DNA of 48,080 nt from an uncultured Prevotellaceae bacterium (GTDB lineage Bacteria; Bacteroidota; Bacteroidia; Bacteroidales; Bacteroidaceae). The notes beneath the pieces are model-generated. The model was not told where the DNA came from. It searched no databases and saw only the letters and a program-made list of their open reading frames with translations. Positions 6,357-15,259 of this stretch are shown one piece after another; the stretch's first letter is position 1, and each line of letters starts with the position of its first letter. The stretch is from positions 1-48,080 of the forward strand of contig CACYKE010000038.1 in assembly GCA_902774925.1 (NCBI GenBank). The letters are read 5' to 3'. Both the position numbers and the translations under genes were made by a program.

Positions 6357-8669
6357 TCATTTGCTCTTCAGTGTTAGACTGGCGGTGGGCAATGCGCTCT
6401 TGATGCTCACATTGACGGAGCCTTTCTTCTGCGTGCTGCGAATGACAAGGAGGGCGCGACCCTTCCACGTTTTTACACGTGGTGAGGTGTATGGCTCTGT
6501 ATCCTTCAGGTCGGCAGAGGCGAAGGCTAACAGCTTACCTGCTCCTTTGACGGTAGCCTCACAGTCGATGGCGGCTTCAGGAACGGGTGTGCCTTGGTTG
6601 TCTAGAACCTCAACGGTGACGAAGATGAGTGACTGTCCATCGGCAGACATTACTGTACGGTCAGGGGTAAGACGTAGACGGGCTGGTTCGCCAGCGGTCT
6701 TTACTATCACGCTCTTCCCACCGGCTTCAGCACGGAGGGTACCGGCCTTGTAGGGTACAGGGAATACTGCCTTGAACTCCGTCTCGCGGCTAACCTGCTT
6801 TGTGCCGATAAGCTGGTCGTCAAGATACAGTTTCACTTCGGGCTGATGGGTATAGACCTCGACCTCGACAGGCTTTTCCTCCCAGCCGGTCCACGTCCAC
6901 GACTCCCATGTAGGCCATACGCTCCACATCGTAGTCTTGATGTCGCCATGGTAGCCGTTGGGCTCACGAACAGCCATGTAGAGTGGCACGTCCTTATTCC
7001 AAAGCATCTCACGATAATGACTGATGGGCTTGCGCCAGCCGGTGATGTCGACGTCGCCACAGGGAGCACCGTGCCATTCAGGTTGTCCGCCCTCAATCCA
7101 CGACTCGCCCTCGCGCTCACCTTTATAATAGTTGCGACCTATGCCGCTCTCGCCCAAATAGTCGAGACCCGTCCACACGATGTCGCCCACGACGTAGGGG
7201 AAATCGTAGGATACAGCCCAGTTGCGGAAGGCATCACGCGGATAGCTCTCCGTCTGCCAGATGACGCGTTTGGGATCACGCTCGTGGTCGCTGGCATGCT
7301 TGAAGATCATATAGTTGTAGCCCACCACGTCGAGCACCTCAGCATGCGGGTCGTAGATTTCCCAGTCGCGGTCCCAGGCACAGAGGGCCTCGGTAACTGG
7401 GCGTGTCGTGTCCAGTTCGTGGATGGCCTTCTTCATCTGACGGGCGGTATAGACCACGCGGATATCCTTGCGCTCGATGACCTCGTTACCGATGCTCCAC
7501 GAGATGATGCTCGGGTGGTTGCGGTCGCGCAGCACCATCGCATGGATGTCCTGACGGAAGCAGGAGTCGATGACGGTGGAGTAGTCGTAGGGATTCTTCT
7601 GCGTGCGCCAACCGTCGAATGCCTCGTCAATAACGAGCATACCTATCGAGTCGCAGGCATCGAGGAAAGCACGCGTTGTGGGATTATGACTGGTGCGGAT
7701 GAGGTTGAAGCCAGCCTCTTTCATCTGACGCACCTTGCGGATTTCAGCATCGTCAAAGGCACGGGCACCCAGCACACCGTCGTCGTGGTGTACGCAAGCA
7801 CCATTGATGAGCACCTTTTTGCCGTTGAGCACGAAACCATTCTCGGCATCGAACGAGAACGAGCGGATGCCATATTTAATTTTCGACCACGAATTTAACG
7901 AATTAAACGAATTGTTCTTAAGTTCAACACTCGCGGTGTACAAGTATGGCGAATCGGTTGACCACAGCTTGGGATTGTTGATGGTGTAGGTAAAGCTAAC
8001 GGCCTTGCTCTCACCGGCTTTCAGCGATACCTCTTGCTGCTGACCTTCCACCTCAACAAGGGCTTGTTGGTCTATTGTGCTTTCGTTCTGCACCATTACT
8101 TCCACCTTTACCGTTGCCTTGTCGGCACCCACCTCCGGTGTTGTGACGAAGATACCGTTCTCAGCGATGTGCAAAGCTGGCATCGTTTCGAGCCATACGT
8201 GGCGATAGATGCCAGAACCAGAGTACCAGCGGCAGTTCGGCTGCTCAGAATTGTCTACCTTTACCACCACCTCATTGGTCTGCTTCTTGTCCTTATTTAA
8301 ATACTTCGTCACATCAACGGTAAACGGCGTGTAGCCATAGTGATGTTGTCCAGCCTTGACTCCATTGACGAACACTTCAGCTTTCTGATACACACCCTCA
8401 AAATGCAGTTTCACCAGTTCGTCTCCAGGTGTCTTGAATGTCTTGCGGTACTCACCCTTGCCAGCCTCGAACCATCCTCCACCAGTGCCCGTAGCACCCT
8501 TTCCAGAGTTGGGACCCTCAAAGATGTCCCAGTCGTGCGGCAGGTCAACGGTCTGCGTCTTTCCATTGTGAGTAAACTGCCAGCCGAAGTCAAACAGCTG
8601 CTTTTTTGTCTGTGCCGATGCCGTCACAATTGCGATGATCAACATCATTGTAATCAAAATCTTCTTCAT
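6357..8669 (-). CDS. GH2 beta-galactosidase, secreted, with DUF4982-type C-terminus
   Basis: A 770-residue exported enzyme (signal peptide MKKILITMMLIIAIVTASA). Residues 25-165 are the jelly-roll sugar-binding domain, 170-270 the immunoglobulin-like domain, and 275-590 the catalytic barrel with the likely acid/base Glu396 in WSIGNE and the likely nucleophile Glu474 in WQTESYPRD. The last 180 residues are immunoglobulin-like, as in GH2 enzymes with DUF4982. It should cleave terminal beta-galactosides in the periplasm. A 9 bp tandem repeat is inserted in frame at residues about 252-260, giving NSF-NSL-NSW. The promoter lies at 8713-8720, divergent from the phosphatase gene. The pairing with GH35 suggests galactan or pectin side-chain use. 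Confidence 0.9.
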   Translation of the reverse strand: MKKILITMMLIIAIVTASAQTKKQLFDFGWQFTHNGKTQTVDLPHDWDIFEGPNSGKGATGTGGGWFEAGKGEYRKTFKTPGDELVKLHFEGVYQKAEVFVNGVKAGQHHYGYTPFTVDVTKYLNKDKKQTNEVVVKVDNSEQPNCRWYSGSGIYRHVWLETMPALHIAENGIFVTTPEVGADKATVKVEVMVQNESTIDQQALVEVEGQQQEVSLKAGESKAVSFTYTINNPKLWSTDSPYLYTASVELKNNSFNSLNSWSKIKYGIRSFSFDAENGFVLNGKKVLINGACVHHDDGVLGARAFDDAEIRKVRQMKEAGFNLIRTSHNPTTRAFLDACDSIGMLVIDEAFDGWRTQKNPYDYSTVIDSCFRQDIHAMVLRDRNHPSIISWSIGNEVIERKDIRVVYTARQMKKAIHELDTTRPVTEALCAWDRDWEIYDPHAEVLDVVGYNYMIFKHASDHERDPKRVIWQTESYPRDAFRNWAVSYDFPYVVGDIVWTGLDYLGESGIGRNYYKGEREGESWIEGGQPEWHGAPCGDVDITGWRKPISHYREMLWNKDVPLYMAVREPNGYHGDIKTTMWSVWPTWESWTWTGWEEKPVEVEVYTHQPEVKLYLDDQLIGTKQVSRETEFKAVFPVPYKAGTLRAEAGGKSVIVKTAGEPARLRLTPDRTVMSADGQSLIFVTVEVLDNQGTPVPEAAIDCEATVKGAGKLLAFASADLKDTEPYTSPRVKTWKGRALLVIRSTQKKGSVNVSIKSALPTASLTLKSK
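7889..7915. repeat. Three 9 bp units ACGAATTNN inside the GH2 gene
   Basis: ACGAATTTA, ACGAATTAA and ACGAATTGT follow one another directly. On the minus strand they read NS(W/L/F) three times, in frame. The unit length of nine keeps the reading frame intact for any copy number. Confidence 0.8.
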
Positions 8670-8712
8670 ATAATCTTGTCTGTTATATCACAAAACATAT
8701 TAAATTTATTTG

Positions 8713-8720
8713 CAAATATA
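8713..8720 (-). promoter_or_regulatory. -7 box TATATTTG for the GH2 gene
   Basis: Reverse complement of CAAATATA in the divergent region. The surrounding 68 bp closely match the divergent promoter region at 3566-3633. Confidence 0.6.
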
Positions 8721-8742
8721 CGAAAAATCCATGAATATTTGC

Positions 8743-8750
8743 TACCTTTG
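8743..8750 (+). promoter_or_regulatory. -7 box TACCTTTG for the phosphatase gene
   Basis: Bacteroidetes -7 element, followed by the 20 nt leader shared exactly with the thioesterase gene. Confidence 0.75.
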
Positions 8751-8788
8751 TGCCCAATTATTAACAAAAGTTGATTCTTGACGCGAAA

Positions 8789-9232
8789 ATGAAAAGAATA
8801 CTTTTTGTCTGTCACGGCAACATCTGCAGAAGCCCGATGGCAGAGTTCGTGATGAAGGACCTCGTCAGGAAAGCTGGACGCGAAGACGAGTTTTACATTG
8901 AATCGGCAGCCACCTCAACGGAGGAGACAGGCAACAGCGTCTATCCCCCAGCCCGCCGCAAGCTGGCCGAACACGGCATCAGTTGTGCTATTAAAACGGC
9001 ACGGCAGATGACACGCTCGGACTACGACCGCTTTGACCTCCTGATAGGCATGGACTCGTGGAACATCCGCAACATGCGAAACATTTGCGGTGGCGACCCT
9101 GAAGGGAAAATCGTGATGCTGATGGACTTTACCACACGGCCTGGCGACGTAGCAGACCCTTGGTACACGGGCGACTTCGAGGCCACTTGGCGCGACGTCC
9201 TTGAGGGTTGCCAGGCACTATTAAGTTTTTAA
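8789..9232 (+). CDS. Low-molecular-weight protein tyrosine phosphatase
   Basis: A 147-residue protein with the LMW-PTP P-loop at the very start: VCHGNICRSP, with nucleophile Cys8 and Arg14, and a C-terminal VADPWYTGDF with general-acid Asp123. This is full length for the family. It removes phosphate from protein tyrosines in the cytoplasm, often countering tyrosine kinases of polysaccharide export; no kinase is visible nearby. The ATG at 8789 is chosen because an upstream TTG would add residues that the family lacks. The beta-lactamase-fold gene follows after 12 bp and is likely co-transcribed. Confidence 0.92.
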   Translation: MKRILFVCHGNICRSPMAEFVMKDLVRKAGREDEFYIESAATSTEETGNSVYPPARRKLAEHGISCAIKTARQMTRSDYDRFDLLIGMDSWNIRNMRNICGGDPEGKIVMLMDFTTRPGDVADPWYTGDFEATWRDVLEGCQALLSF

Positions 9233-9244
9233 AATTATTAGGAT

Positions 9245-9982
9245 ATGAAAAAGCTTTTGACTTGCTTATTTGCCGCACTTGGGCTAACAACAGCCTGTGG
9301 CCAGGGAGATTATGAAACTGACGTGTTTAAGACCAAAAGCGGAAAGACGGTAACGTTCCATGCCCTCGTGCATGCCAGCATCCGCATTCAGTATGACGGC
9401 AAGGAGATCGAGGTTGACCCTGTGACGAAGTTGGGCAACAAAGTGATAGACTACGCCTCCATGCCAAAGGCCGACTATCTCTTGGTGACTCACGAACACT
9501 TTGACCACTTCAACCAAGATGCCATCAAACTGCTTTCTGGCGAAAAGACCCGCTTCATTACCAACCAGCGTTGCGCCGACATGTTTGGCTCTGGCGAGGT
9601 GATGAAGAATGGCGATAAGTTGCAGATTGCCGAAGACTTCACTATTGAGGCTGTCCCTGCCTATAACTATACTGAGGGACACACGCAGTTCCACCCCAAG
9701 GGACGCGACAACGGCTATATCCTGACTATCGACGGATTGAGAATCTACATCGCGGGTGATACGGAGGACATCCCTGAAATGTCAGCCATCAAGGACATCG
9801 ACATCGCTTTCCTGCCTTGCAATCAGCCCTACACCATGACTCCAGACCAACTGGTAAAGGCTGCAAAGATTATCAAGCCCAAAGTGGTGTTCCCTTATCA
9901 CTACGGACAGACGGACGTGAGTGGTCTCCCAGAACAACTCAAAGGTGACGGCATCGACGTTAGAATCAGACATTACGAGTAG
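9245..9982 (+). CDS. Metallo-beta-lactamase-fold lipoprotein (UlaG-like hydrolase)
   Basis: A 245-residue protein with a lipoprotein-type signal (LTTAC, Cys18). The fold is marked by THEHFDHF (metal ligands near residues 82-87), AYNYTEGHTQFHP, AGDTEDIPE and a C-terminal FPYHYG. The arrangement matches UlaG/YtnP-like metal-dependent hydrolases, which open lactones or cleave phosphoesters; the substrate here is unknown. Being exported and lipid-anchored is somewhat unusual for this fold but is seen in Bacteroidetes. It is probably in one transcript with the phosphatase gene and ends 6 bp from the convergent zinc-ribbon gene. Confidence 0.85.
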   Translation: MKKLLTCLFAALGLTTACGQGDYETDVFKTKSGKTVTFHALVHASIRIQYDGKEIEVDPVTKLGNKVIDYASMPKADYLLVTHEHFDHFNQDAIKLLSGEKTRFITNQRCADMFGSGEVMKNGDKLQIAEDFTIEAVPAYNYTEGHTQFHPKGRDNGYILTIDGLRIYIAGDTEDIPEMSAIKDIDIAFLPCNQPYTMTPDQLVKAAKIIKPKVVFPYHYGQTDVSGLPEQLKGDGIDVRIRHYE

Positions 9983-9988
9983 AATCTT

Positions 9989-10282
9989 CTACGTCCAGAA
10001 CTCTTTCTCGCCAGTCGGCTCCATCTCGCCCTGACATTGTGGACAGGTATGTTTATTCCACAGTCTGATGTTATCACTGCCGCATTGCAGACACAAACGG
10101 CCAACCTCACTTCTATAGGAAGGTGCCACGTCGGCAATGATGCCACCTACCACGATGTTCTGGATGGTTTTGCAGTCAGGACACGACATGGCCGTAATCT
10201 CCTGCCGAAAGAGTCCGCGCCCTTCGTACACCTCGGTCTCGTAGCCGCACTGCCTGCAGCGATATTTCAGTTTCCAAGCCAT
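9989..10282 (-). CDS. Small zinc-ribbon protein
   Basis: A 97-residue cytoplasmic protein with three CxxC-type pairs: YRCRQCGYE, MSCPDCKT and the pair LCLQCGSDN...HTCPQCQGE, which form two zinc-ribbon-like knuckles. The function is unknown; such proteins often bind nucleic acids or partner proteins. It starts 11 bp downstream of the gpsA stop in the same direction, so it is probably translated from the lysS-gpsA transcript. Confidence 0.75.
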   Translation of the reverse strand: MAWKLKYRCRQCGYETEVYEGRGLFRQEITAMSCPDCKTIQNIVVGGIIADVAPSYRSEVGRLCLQCGSDNIRLWNKHTCPQCQGEMEPTGEKEFWT

Positions 10283-10293
10283 ACTCCCTTCTT

Positions 10294-11289
10294 CTATCGG
10301 AAGGAATCCGTGAGGAGTTTGATTTCGATTTGTGGGCTGATGCGCTCGTACAATATATTATATACGGCGTCGAGGATGGGCATGTTGACATGGCAGTGGC
10401 GGTTAATCTCCTTCATACACTTGGTGCCGAAATAGCCCTCGGCAATCATCTCCATCTCAATCTGGGCACTCTTGACGCTGTAGCCCTTGCCAATCATGGT
10501 GCCGAAGGTGCGGTTGCGCGAGAAGTTGGAGTAGCCCGTGACGAGGAGGTCGCCCATATAGACGCTGTCGGCAATGTTGCGCTCGACGGGATTGATGACG
10601 GTCAGGAATCGCGCCATCTCCTGCACGGCATTGGCCATGAGGACGGCCTGGAAGTTGTCGCCGAACTTCAGACCGTTGCAGATGCCGGCGGCAATGGCAT
10701 AGACATTCTTCAGCACGGAGCTGTATTCGATGCCAATGACGTCGGCAGAGGTCTTGGTCTTGATGAACGGACTGCTGAGGATATCGGCAAAGGCCTGCGC
10801 CTTGTCGCGGTCGGCACAACCGATGGTGAGGTAGCTGAGGCGTTCCAGAGCCACCTCCTCGGCATGTGAGGGACCACCGATGCAGGCGAGATTCTCGTAG
10901 GGCACGTCGTACACCTGATGGAAATATTCCGAACAGACGAGGTTTTCGTCGGGCACGATACCCTTGATGGCCGTGACGATGTATTTGTCGCGCAGGCGGA
11001 CCTTCAGTTTCTTGAGGTGGCTCTTGAGGTATGGCGACGGTGTGACGAACACCAGCGTGTCGTACTGTTCGGCAATCTTGTTGAGGTCGCTGGAGAAGAA
11101 TATCTCGTCGGTATCGAATCGTACGCTCTGCAGGTAGGCGGGGTTGTGGCCCAGGCGACGGAAGTCCTCAATGCGGTCGTCGCGACGCATATACCAGCCG
11201 ATGTGGTGAGTCTTGCCCACCACTATCTTGGCTATGGCCGTTGCCCACGAGCCGCCACCGATAATCGCTATTCTACCACAGTCGTACAT
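10294..11289 (-). CDS. gpsA: Glycerol-3-phosphate dehydrogenase [NAD(P)+]
   Basis: A 331-residue protein of normal family length. The N-terminal Rossmann fold has IIGGGSWATAIAK, the NAD(P)-binding glycine motif of GpsA; TAIKGIVPDENL carries the catalytic-region lysine, GPSHAEEVA is the conserved GPS(H/F)A motif, and the C-terminal half (residues 190-320) is the helical substrate domain. It makes sn-glycerol 3-phosphate from dihydroxyacetone phosphate for phospholipid synthesis. The gene follows lysS with a 24 bp gap that contains a TTAGC-type repeat. Confidence 0.93.
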   Translation of the reverse strand: MYDCGRIAIIGGGSWATAIAKIVVGKTHHIGWYMRRDDRIEDFRRLGHNPAYLQSVRFDTDEIFFSSDLNKIAEQYDTLVFVTPSPYLKSHLKKLKVRLRDKYIVTAIKGIVPDENLVCSEYFHQVYDVPYENLACIGGPSHAEEVALERLSYLTIGCADRDKAQAFADILSSPFIKTKTSADVIGIEYSSVLKNVYAIAAGICNGLKFGDNFQAVLMANAVQEMARFLTVINPVERNIADSVYMGDLLVTGYSNFSRNRTFGTMIGKGYSVKSAQIEMEMIAEGYFGTKCMKEINRHCHVNMPILDAVYNILYERISPQIEIKLLTDSFR

Positions 11290-11302
11290 ATTCTGGCTTT
11301 TT

Positions 11303-11326
11303 GCAGTTAGCTATTAGCAGTTAGCC
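11303..11326. repeat. TTAGC-family repeat at the 3' end of lysS
   Basis: GCAGTTAGCTATTAGCAGTTAGC spans the lysS stop codon; the repeat supplies the last codons of lysS (Ala-Asn-Cys-stop). Related copies are at about 15219-15251 and 23693-23750. Confidence 0.8.
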
Positions 11327-13044
11327 TTTTCGATCCAGGCGGCTACTTCATCAACTGAAGGCTTCTGGAGGTCGAGCTTGAATTTCTTAAAGATCTCACC
11401 AATCTTCTGCTGGAGGCCCTGGGGCTTCTCGTCCTTGATGTTGGTAATCAGGTTGAAACCAGCCTTGCGCAGTACTGGAACGATATCCTCAGGTACGCCT
11501 ATCTCGGCCCACTCAGCTACAGACGACTGAGGAATCTTCTTCTCAGGCTTCATCTGTGGGAACAGCATCACCTCGCCAATAGCAAACTTACCAGTCATCA
11601 GCATGACCAGACGGTCGATACCAATACCGATACCGAACGTAGGAGGCATACCGTACTGCAGAGCGCGCAGGAAATCGTGGTCGATGATCATCGCCTCGTC
11701 GTCACCCTTGTCGGCAAGACGCATCTGCTCGATGAAACGCTCCTCCTGATCGATTGGGTCGTTGAGCTCAGAATAGGCATTGGCCAGCTCCTTACCATTG
11801 ACCATCAGCTCGAAACGCTCGGTGAGGCCAGGCTTAGAACGGTGCATCTTGGTCAGTGGCGACATCTCAACAGGATAATCGGTAATGAAGGTAGGCTGGA
11901 TGAAGGTGCCCTCGCAGAACTCACCAAAGAGTTCGTCGATGAGCTTACCCTTACCCATGGTCTCGTCGACATCCATGCCCTTAGAGAGGCAGAATGCGCG
12001 AATCTCGTCCTCGCTCTTGCCATCGCAGTCGAAACCGGTTTTCTCCTTGATAGCATCGAGGATTGGCAGGCGACGGAACGGAGCCTTGAACGAGATGATG
12101 TTGCCATCAATCTCAACCTCGGGCTTGCCGTTTACGGCAGTACAGATCTGCTCGAGCATCTGCTCGGTGAAGGTCATACCCCACAGCAGGTCCTTATAGC
12201 TGACGTAGAGCTCCATGCAGGTGAACTCAGGGTTGTGAGTCTTGTCCATACCCTCGTTGCGGAAGTTCTTACCCATCTCGTAAACACCCTCGAAACCACC
12301 TACGATAAGGCGCTTCAGATACAGCTCTGTAGCGATACGCATGTACATATCCTGGTTCAGAGCGTTGAAGTGGGTGATGAACGGGCGGGCTGATGCACCA
12401 CCTGCGATGCTCTGCAGGATAGGTGTGTCAACCTCGGTATATCCGGCATTGTCGAGAATGCTACGCATGGTGCGGATGATAATTGCACGCTTCAGGAAGG
12501 TATCCTTTACGCCCTCGTTGACCACCAGGTCGACATAGCGCTGGCGATAACGCAACTCGGGATCATCAAACTTATCGTAGGCCACACCGTCCTTGTATTT
12601 CACGATAGGCAGTGGCTTCAGCGCCTTCGACAATAGCGTCAGTTCCTTACAGTGGACGCTGATTTCGCCCGTCTGCGTGCGGAACACAAAGCCCTTGATG
12701 CCGATGAAGTCGCCAATGTCGAGCAACTTCTTGAAAACGGTATTGTATAACTCCTTGTCGTCGCCAGGGCAGAGGTCATCACGCGTGATATACACCTGAA
12801 TGCGGCCCTTGGAGTCCTGTAATTCTACAAACGAAGCCTTACCCATGACGCGACGGCCCATCATACGGCCAGCAATACTCACCTCGCGGGGCTCAGCATC
12901 ATCCTGAAAACTCTCTACAATCTCCGTAGAGAATGCGTTGGTAGGAAATTCTGCTGCGGGATAGGGATTGATACCCATCTCGCGCAATTGTTGCAGACTC
13001 TCACGTCTGCCGATTTCTTGTTCGCTAAGTTCTAAAACGTTCAT
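11314..13044 (-). CDS. lysS: Lysyl-tRNA synthetase, class II
   Basis: A 576-residue class II synthetase. Residues about 55-160 are the OB-fold anticodon-binding domain; the catalytic core has motif 2 ([15 protein letters not shown]), and motif 3 in [15 protein letters not shown] near residue 475. It is longer than the E. coli enzyme because of a C-terminal extension of about 70 residues after motif 3 ([21 protein letters not shown] onward), common in Bacteroidales. It charges tRNA-Lys. A TATCTTTG promoter at 13077-13084 precedes it. Its last codons lie in a dispersed repeat, so the end of the protein has been altered by repeat DNA. Confidence 0.96.
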   Translation of the reverse strand: MNVLELSEQEIGRRESLQQLREMGINPYPAAEFPTNAFSTEIVESFQDDAEPREVSIAGRMMGRRVMGKASFVELQDSKGRIQVYITRDDLCPGDDKELYNTVFKKLLDIGDFIGIKGFVFRTQTGEISVHCKELTLLSKALKPLPIVKYKDGVAYDKFDDPELRYRQRYVDLVVNEGVKDTFLKRAIIIRTMRSILDNAGYTEVDTPILQSIAGGASARPFITHFNALNQDMYMRIATELYLKRLIVGGFEGVYEMGKNFRNEGMDKTHNPEFTCMELYVSYKDLLWGMTFTEQMLEQICTAVNGKPEVEIDGNIISFKAPFRRLPILDAIKEKTGFDCDGKSEDEIRAFCLSKGMDVDETMGKGKLIDELFGEFCEGTFIQPTFITDYPVEMSPLTKMHRSKPGLTERFELMVNGKELANAYSELNDPIDQEERFIEQMRLADKGDDEAMIIDHDFLRALQYGMPPTFGIGIGIDRLVMLMTGKFAIGEVMLFPQMKPEKKIPQSSVAEWAEIGVPEDIVPVLRKAGFNLITNIKDEKPQGLQQKIGEIFKKFKLDLQKPSVDEVAAWIEKANC

Positions 13045-13076
13045 ATCTTGTTAAATAATTATTCACAATGCGTCTG

Positions 13077-13084
13077 CAAAGATA
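13077..13084 (-). promoter_or_regulatory. -7 box TATCTTTG for lysS
   Basis: Reverse complement of CAAAGATA, 33 bp upstream of the lysS start, within a gap that also holds AATTGA-type repeat DNA (about 13090-13122). Confidence 0.7.
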
Positions 13085-13188
13085 CGAAATAATTGATAAT
13101 TGACCATTACTATTGACAATTTTTTGCCTTTGACGTTAAATATTTGCTAAATTCTTGACAAAAATTTGGTGGTTTCAAGATTATTTCT

Positions 13189-13196
13189 TACTTTTG
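13189..13196 (+). promoter_or_regulatory. -7 box TACTTTTG for the ROK kinase genes
   Basis: Matches TAnnTTTG and lies 26 bp before the first ROK start. Confidence 0.6.
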
Positions 13197-13221
13197 TAGC
13201 ATTAATAGCGAAACGGAAACT

Positions 13222-14202
13222 ATGATACATGAAACAATCAAGACTCGCGTAGTAGGTGTTGACATACAAATTGACACTACCACCCTGGCTGTCATTGATG
13301 TGCGTGGAAACATCATTGCCAGCGAAAGCTTCAACACGGGAACAAATCCGAATATCGGCGATTTTGCGTCGATATTGAGCGAACGTGTGGTGAGTATGGT
13401 AGAGCAAAACGGTGGCTACGAGAGTGTTCGTTCGCTGGGCATCTGCTGTCCGAGTGCCAACTACATGACAGCATGTATCGAGAATGCACCGAACCTGCCC
13501 TGGAAGGGTGTCGTGCCCTTGGCAGCAATGATGCGCGACAGGCTGGGATTGGCTGTAGCACTGGGCAATAACGCCTATGCCCGCGGATTGGGCGAACTGG
13601 CCTTCGGTGTGGCTCATGGCATGAAGGACTTCGTCCTGCTGACGATGGGCGGTGGTGTCGGCAGTTGCATCTTCATCAACGGTCAGTACTATGCTGGTCG
13701 TGACGGTTTTGCCGGTGAGATAGGTCATAGCATGGCCCGCCATGAGGGACGTCTCTGTGGCTGTGGCAACAAAGGCTGTCTGGAGATGTACTGTGCGCGA
13801 AAGGGAATCCGCATGACAGCTCAGGAGGTGATGGCCGAGAGCGACAAGCCTTCGAAGATGCGCCTGACAGAAGACCTGACAGTAGACCAGATTGTAGCCT
13901 TCTGCGATATGGGCGACGAGTTGGCCATCGAGACACTGCGTCGAACGGGTAATGTGCTGGGAGAAACGCTGGCAAACTATGCCACCACCATCAATCCTGA
14001 GGCATTTATCTTTACAGGCAGCGTGTCACATTGTGGCGACTGGCTGTTTGACCCTGCCTGGGAGAGTTTCAACGAACACATCTTCCATAACATCAAGGGC
14101 AAGGTAAAATTCCTGTTGTCGCAGTTTGACGAGAGAGAAGCTAACCTACTGGGTGCCAGCGTATTGGCATGGAACGTAAAGGAATACTCACTATTTAAGT
14201 AA
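13222..14202 (+). CDS. ROK-family protein, probably lacking kinase activity
   Basis: A 326-residue ROK protein without an N-terminal DNA-binding helix-turn-helix, so of the sugar kinase type. GVDIQIDTTTLAVID is the phosphate-1 motif; GEIGH at 165-169 and CGCGNKGC (Cys179-186) form the zinc-site motif. The usual catalytic (E/D)NDA motif reads GNNAYARGLGE, so the catalytic Asp is replaced by Asn117 (codon AAC instead of GAC). The neighbouring paralog keeps Asp at the matching place (GNDAH). It may therefore be a sugar-binding or regulatory partner rather than an enzyme. The two genes are 40 bp apart and probably co-transcribed. Confidence 0.85.
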   Translation: MIHETIKTRVVGVDIQIDTTTLAVIDVRGNIIASESFNTGTNPNIGDFASILSERVVSMVEQNGGYESVRSLGICCPSANYMTACIENAPNLPWKGVVPLAAMMRDRLGLAVALGNNAYARGLGELAFGVAHGMKDFVLLTMGGGVGSCIFINGQYYAGRDGFAGEIGHSMARHEGRLCGCGNKGCLEMYCARKGIRMTAQEVMAESDKPSKMRLTEDLTVDQIVAFCDMGDELAIETLRRTGNVLGETLANYATTINPEAFIFTGSVSHCGDWLFDPAWESFNEHIFHNIKGKVKFLLSQFDEREANLLGASVLAWNVKEYSLFK

Positions 14203-14242
14203 AAACGGATTTAACTATACACTCAACGATATCATTACTGTT

Positions 14243-15220
14243 ATGAATGAAGAACTAAAAAGCAAGGTCATTGGAGTCGACATCAGTATTGAGCGTACGA
14301 CGCTCGCCATCGTCGATATCCGCGGAAACATTTTGGCAGAGGACTATTTTGTGACTTCCGACTATCAGAACATTAACGAGTACGTGTCGGAACTTTCTGA
14401 CCGCCTCTATATGCTGATGGAGAACAACGGAGGGTATGAGAAGATTCGTTCGATAGGAATCAGTGCACCCAGCGCCAGTTCGATAACAGGGTGTATCAGC
14501 AATGCTGCCAACCTGCCTTGGAAGGGTGAGATACCCTTGGCAGCACTGGTGCGCGACCGCATGGGAATGGCTGTTGCCGTAGGTAACGACGCCCACGTGT
14601 CGGCATTGGGTGAGTACACCTACGGTTCTGCCCACGGACTGAAGGACTTCATGATTGTCAGCCTGGGTGTCGGCGTAGGTAGCTGTATCTTCTCGCAAGG
14701 CCGTGAGCACATAGGAACAGAAGGATATGCCGGTGAGTTCGGACACTGTTGTTTCATTGACGGAGGACGCGAGTGCGGTTGTGGTAATCGTGGTTGTCTG
14801 GAAGCATACGTCGGTGCTAACGGCATCGTACGAACAGCTAAGGACCTGATGCTGCAGTCGGATGAGCCGTCGTTGATGCGCGATATTGCAGAATTGTCGC
14901 CGAGATCCATCTTCGAGTGTTGTGAAAAGGGTGACGCGATGGCTATTGAGACCTACCGCCAGACAGGTCATATGCTAGGCATCGGTTTGGCCAACTATGC
15001 AAGTCTGATTAATCCTCAGGCTATCATTCTGACGGGTGGTATCTCTCGCGCAGGTAAATACCTATTGGAACCCACGCGTGAATCGTTTGAGGAACACGTA
15101 TTCCCCAACATGCGCAACAAGGTAAGAATCGTGGTGTCGAGAATGGACAATCGCGAGCGCGACGTACTGGGAGCAAGTGCCCTGGCGTGGGAAGTGCCAG
15201 AGTACTCGCTGTTTAAGTAG
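14243..15220 (+). CDS. ROK-family sugar kinase (glucokinase-like)
   Basis: A 325-residue paralog of the preceding gene, alignable along its whole length with the same ending (EYSLFK). It has GVDISIERTTLAIVD (phosphate-binding), the intact catalytic motif GNDAHVSALGE with Asp116, and the zinc motif CGCGNRGCLEAY. It probably phosphorylates glucose or N-acetylated hexoses in the cytoplasm; the exact sugar cannot be told. Its stop codon abuts a TTAGC-family repeat. Tandem duplication followed by loss of the catalytic residue in one copy is the simplest history of the pair. Confidence 0.88.
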   Translation: MNEELKSKVIGVDISIERTTLAIVDIRGNILAEDYFVTSDYQNINEYVSELSDRLYMLMENNGGYEKIRSIGISAPSASSITGCISNAANLPWKGEIPLAALVRDRMGMAVAVGNDAHVSALGEYTYGSAHGLKDFMIVSLGVGVGSCIFSQGREHIGTEGYAGEFGHCCFIDGGRECGCGNRGCLEAYVGANGIVRTAKDLMLQSDEPSLMRDIAELSPRSIFECCEKGDAMAIETYRQTGHMLGIGLANYASLINPQAIILTGGISRAGKYLLEPTRESFEEHVFPNMRNKVRIVVSRMDNRERDVLGASALAWEVPEYSLFK

Positions 15221-15251
15221 CAGTTAGCTATTAGCAATTGGCTATTAGCTT
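15219..15251. repeat. TTAGC-family repeat between the ROK and uridine kinase genes
   Basis: GCAGTTAGCTATTAGCAATT continues with GGCTATTAGC. It fills most of the 39 bp convergent gap. Confidence 0.8.
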
Positions 15252-15259
15252 TCCTTGTA

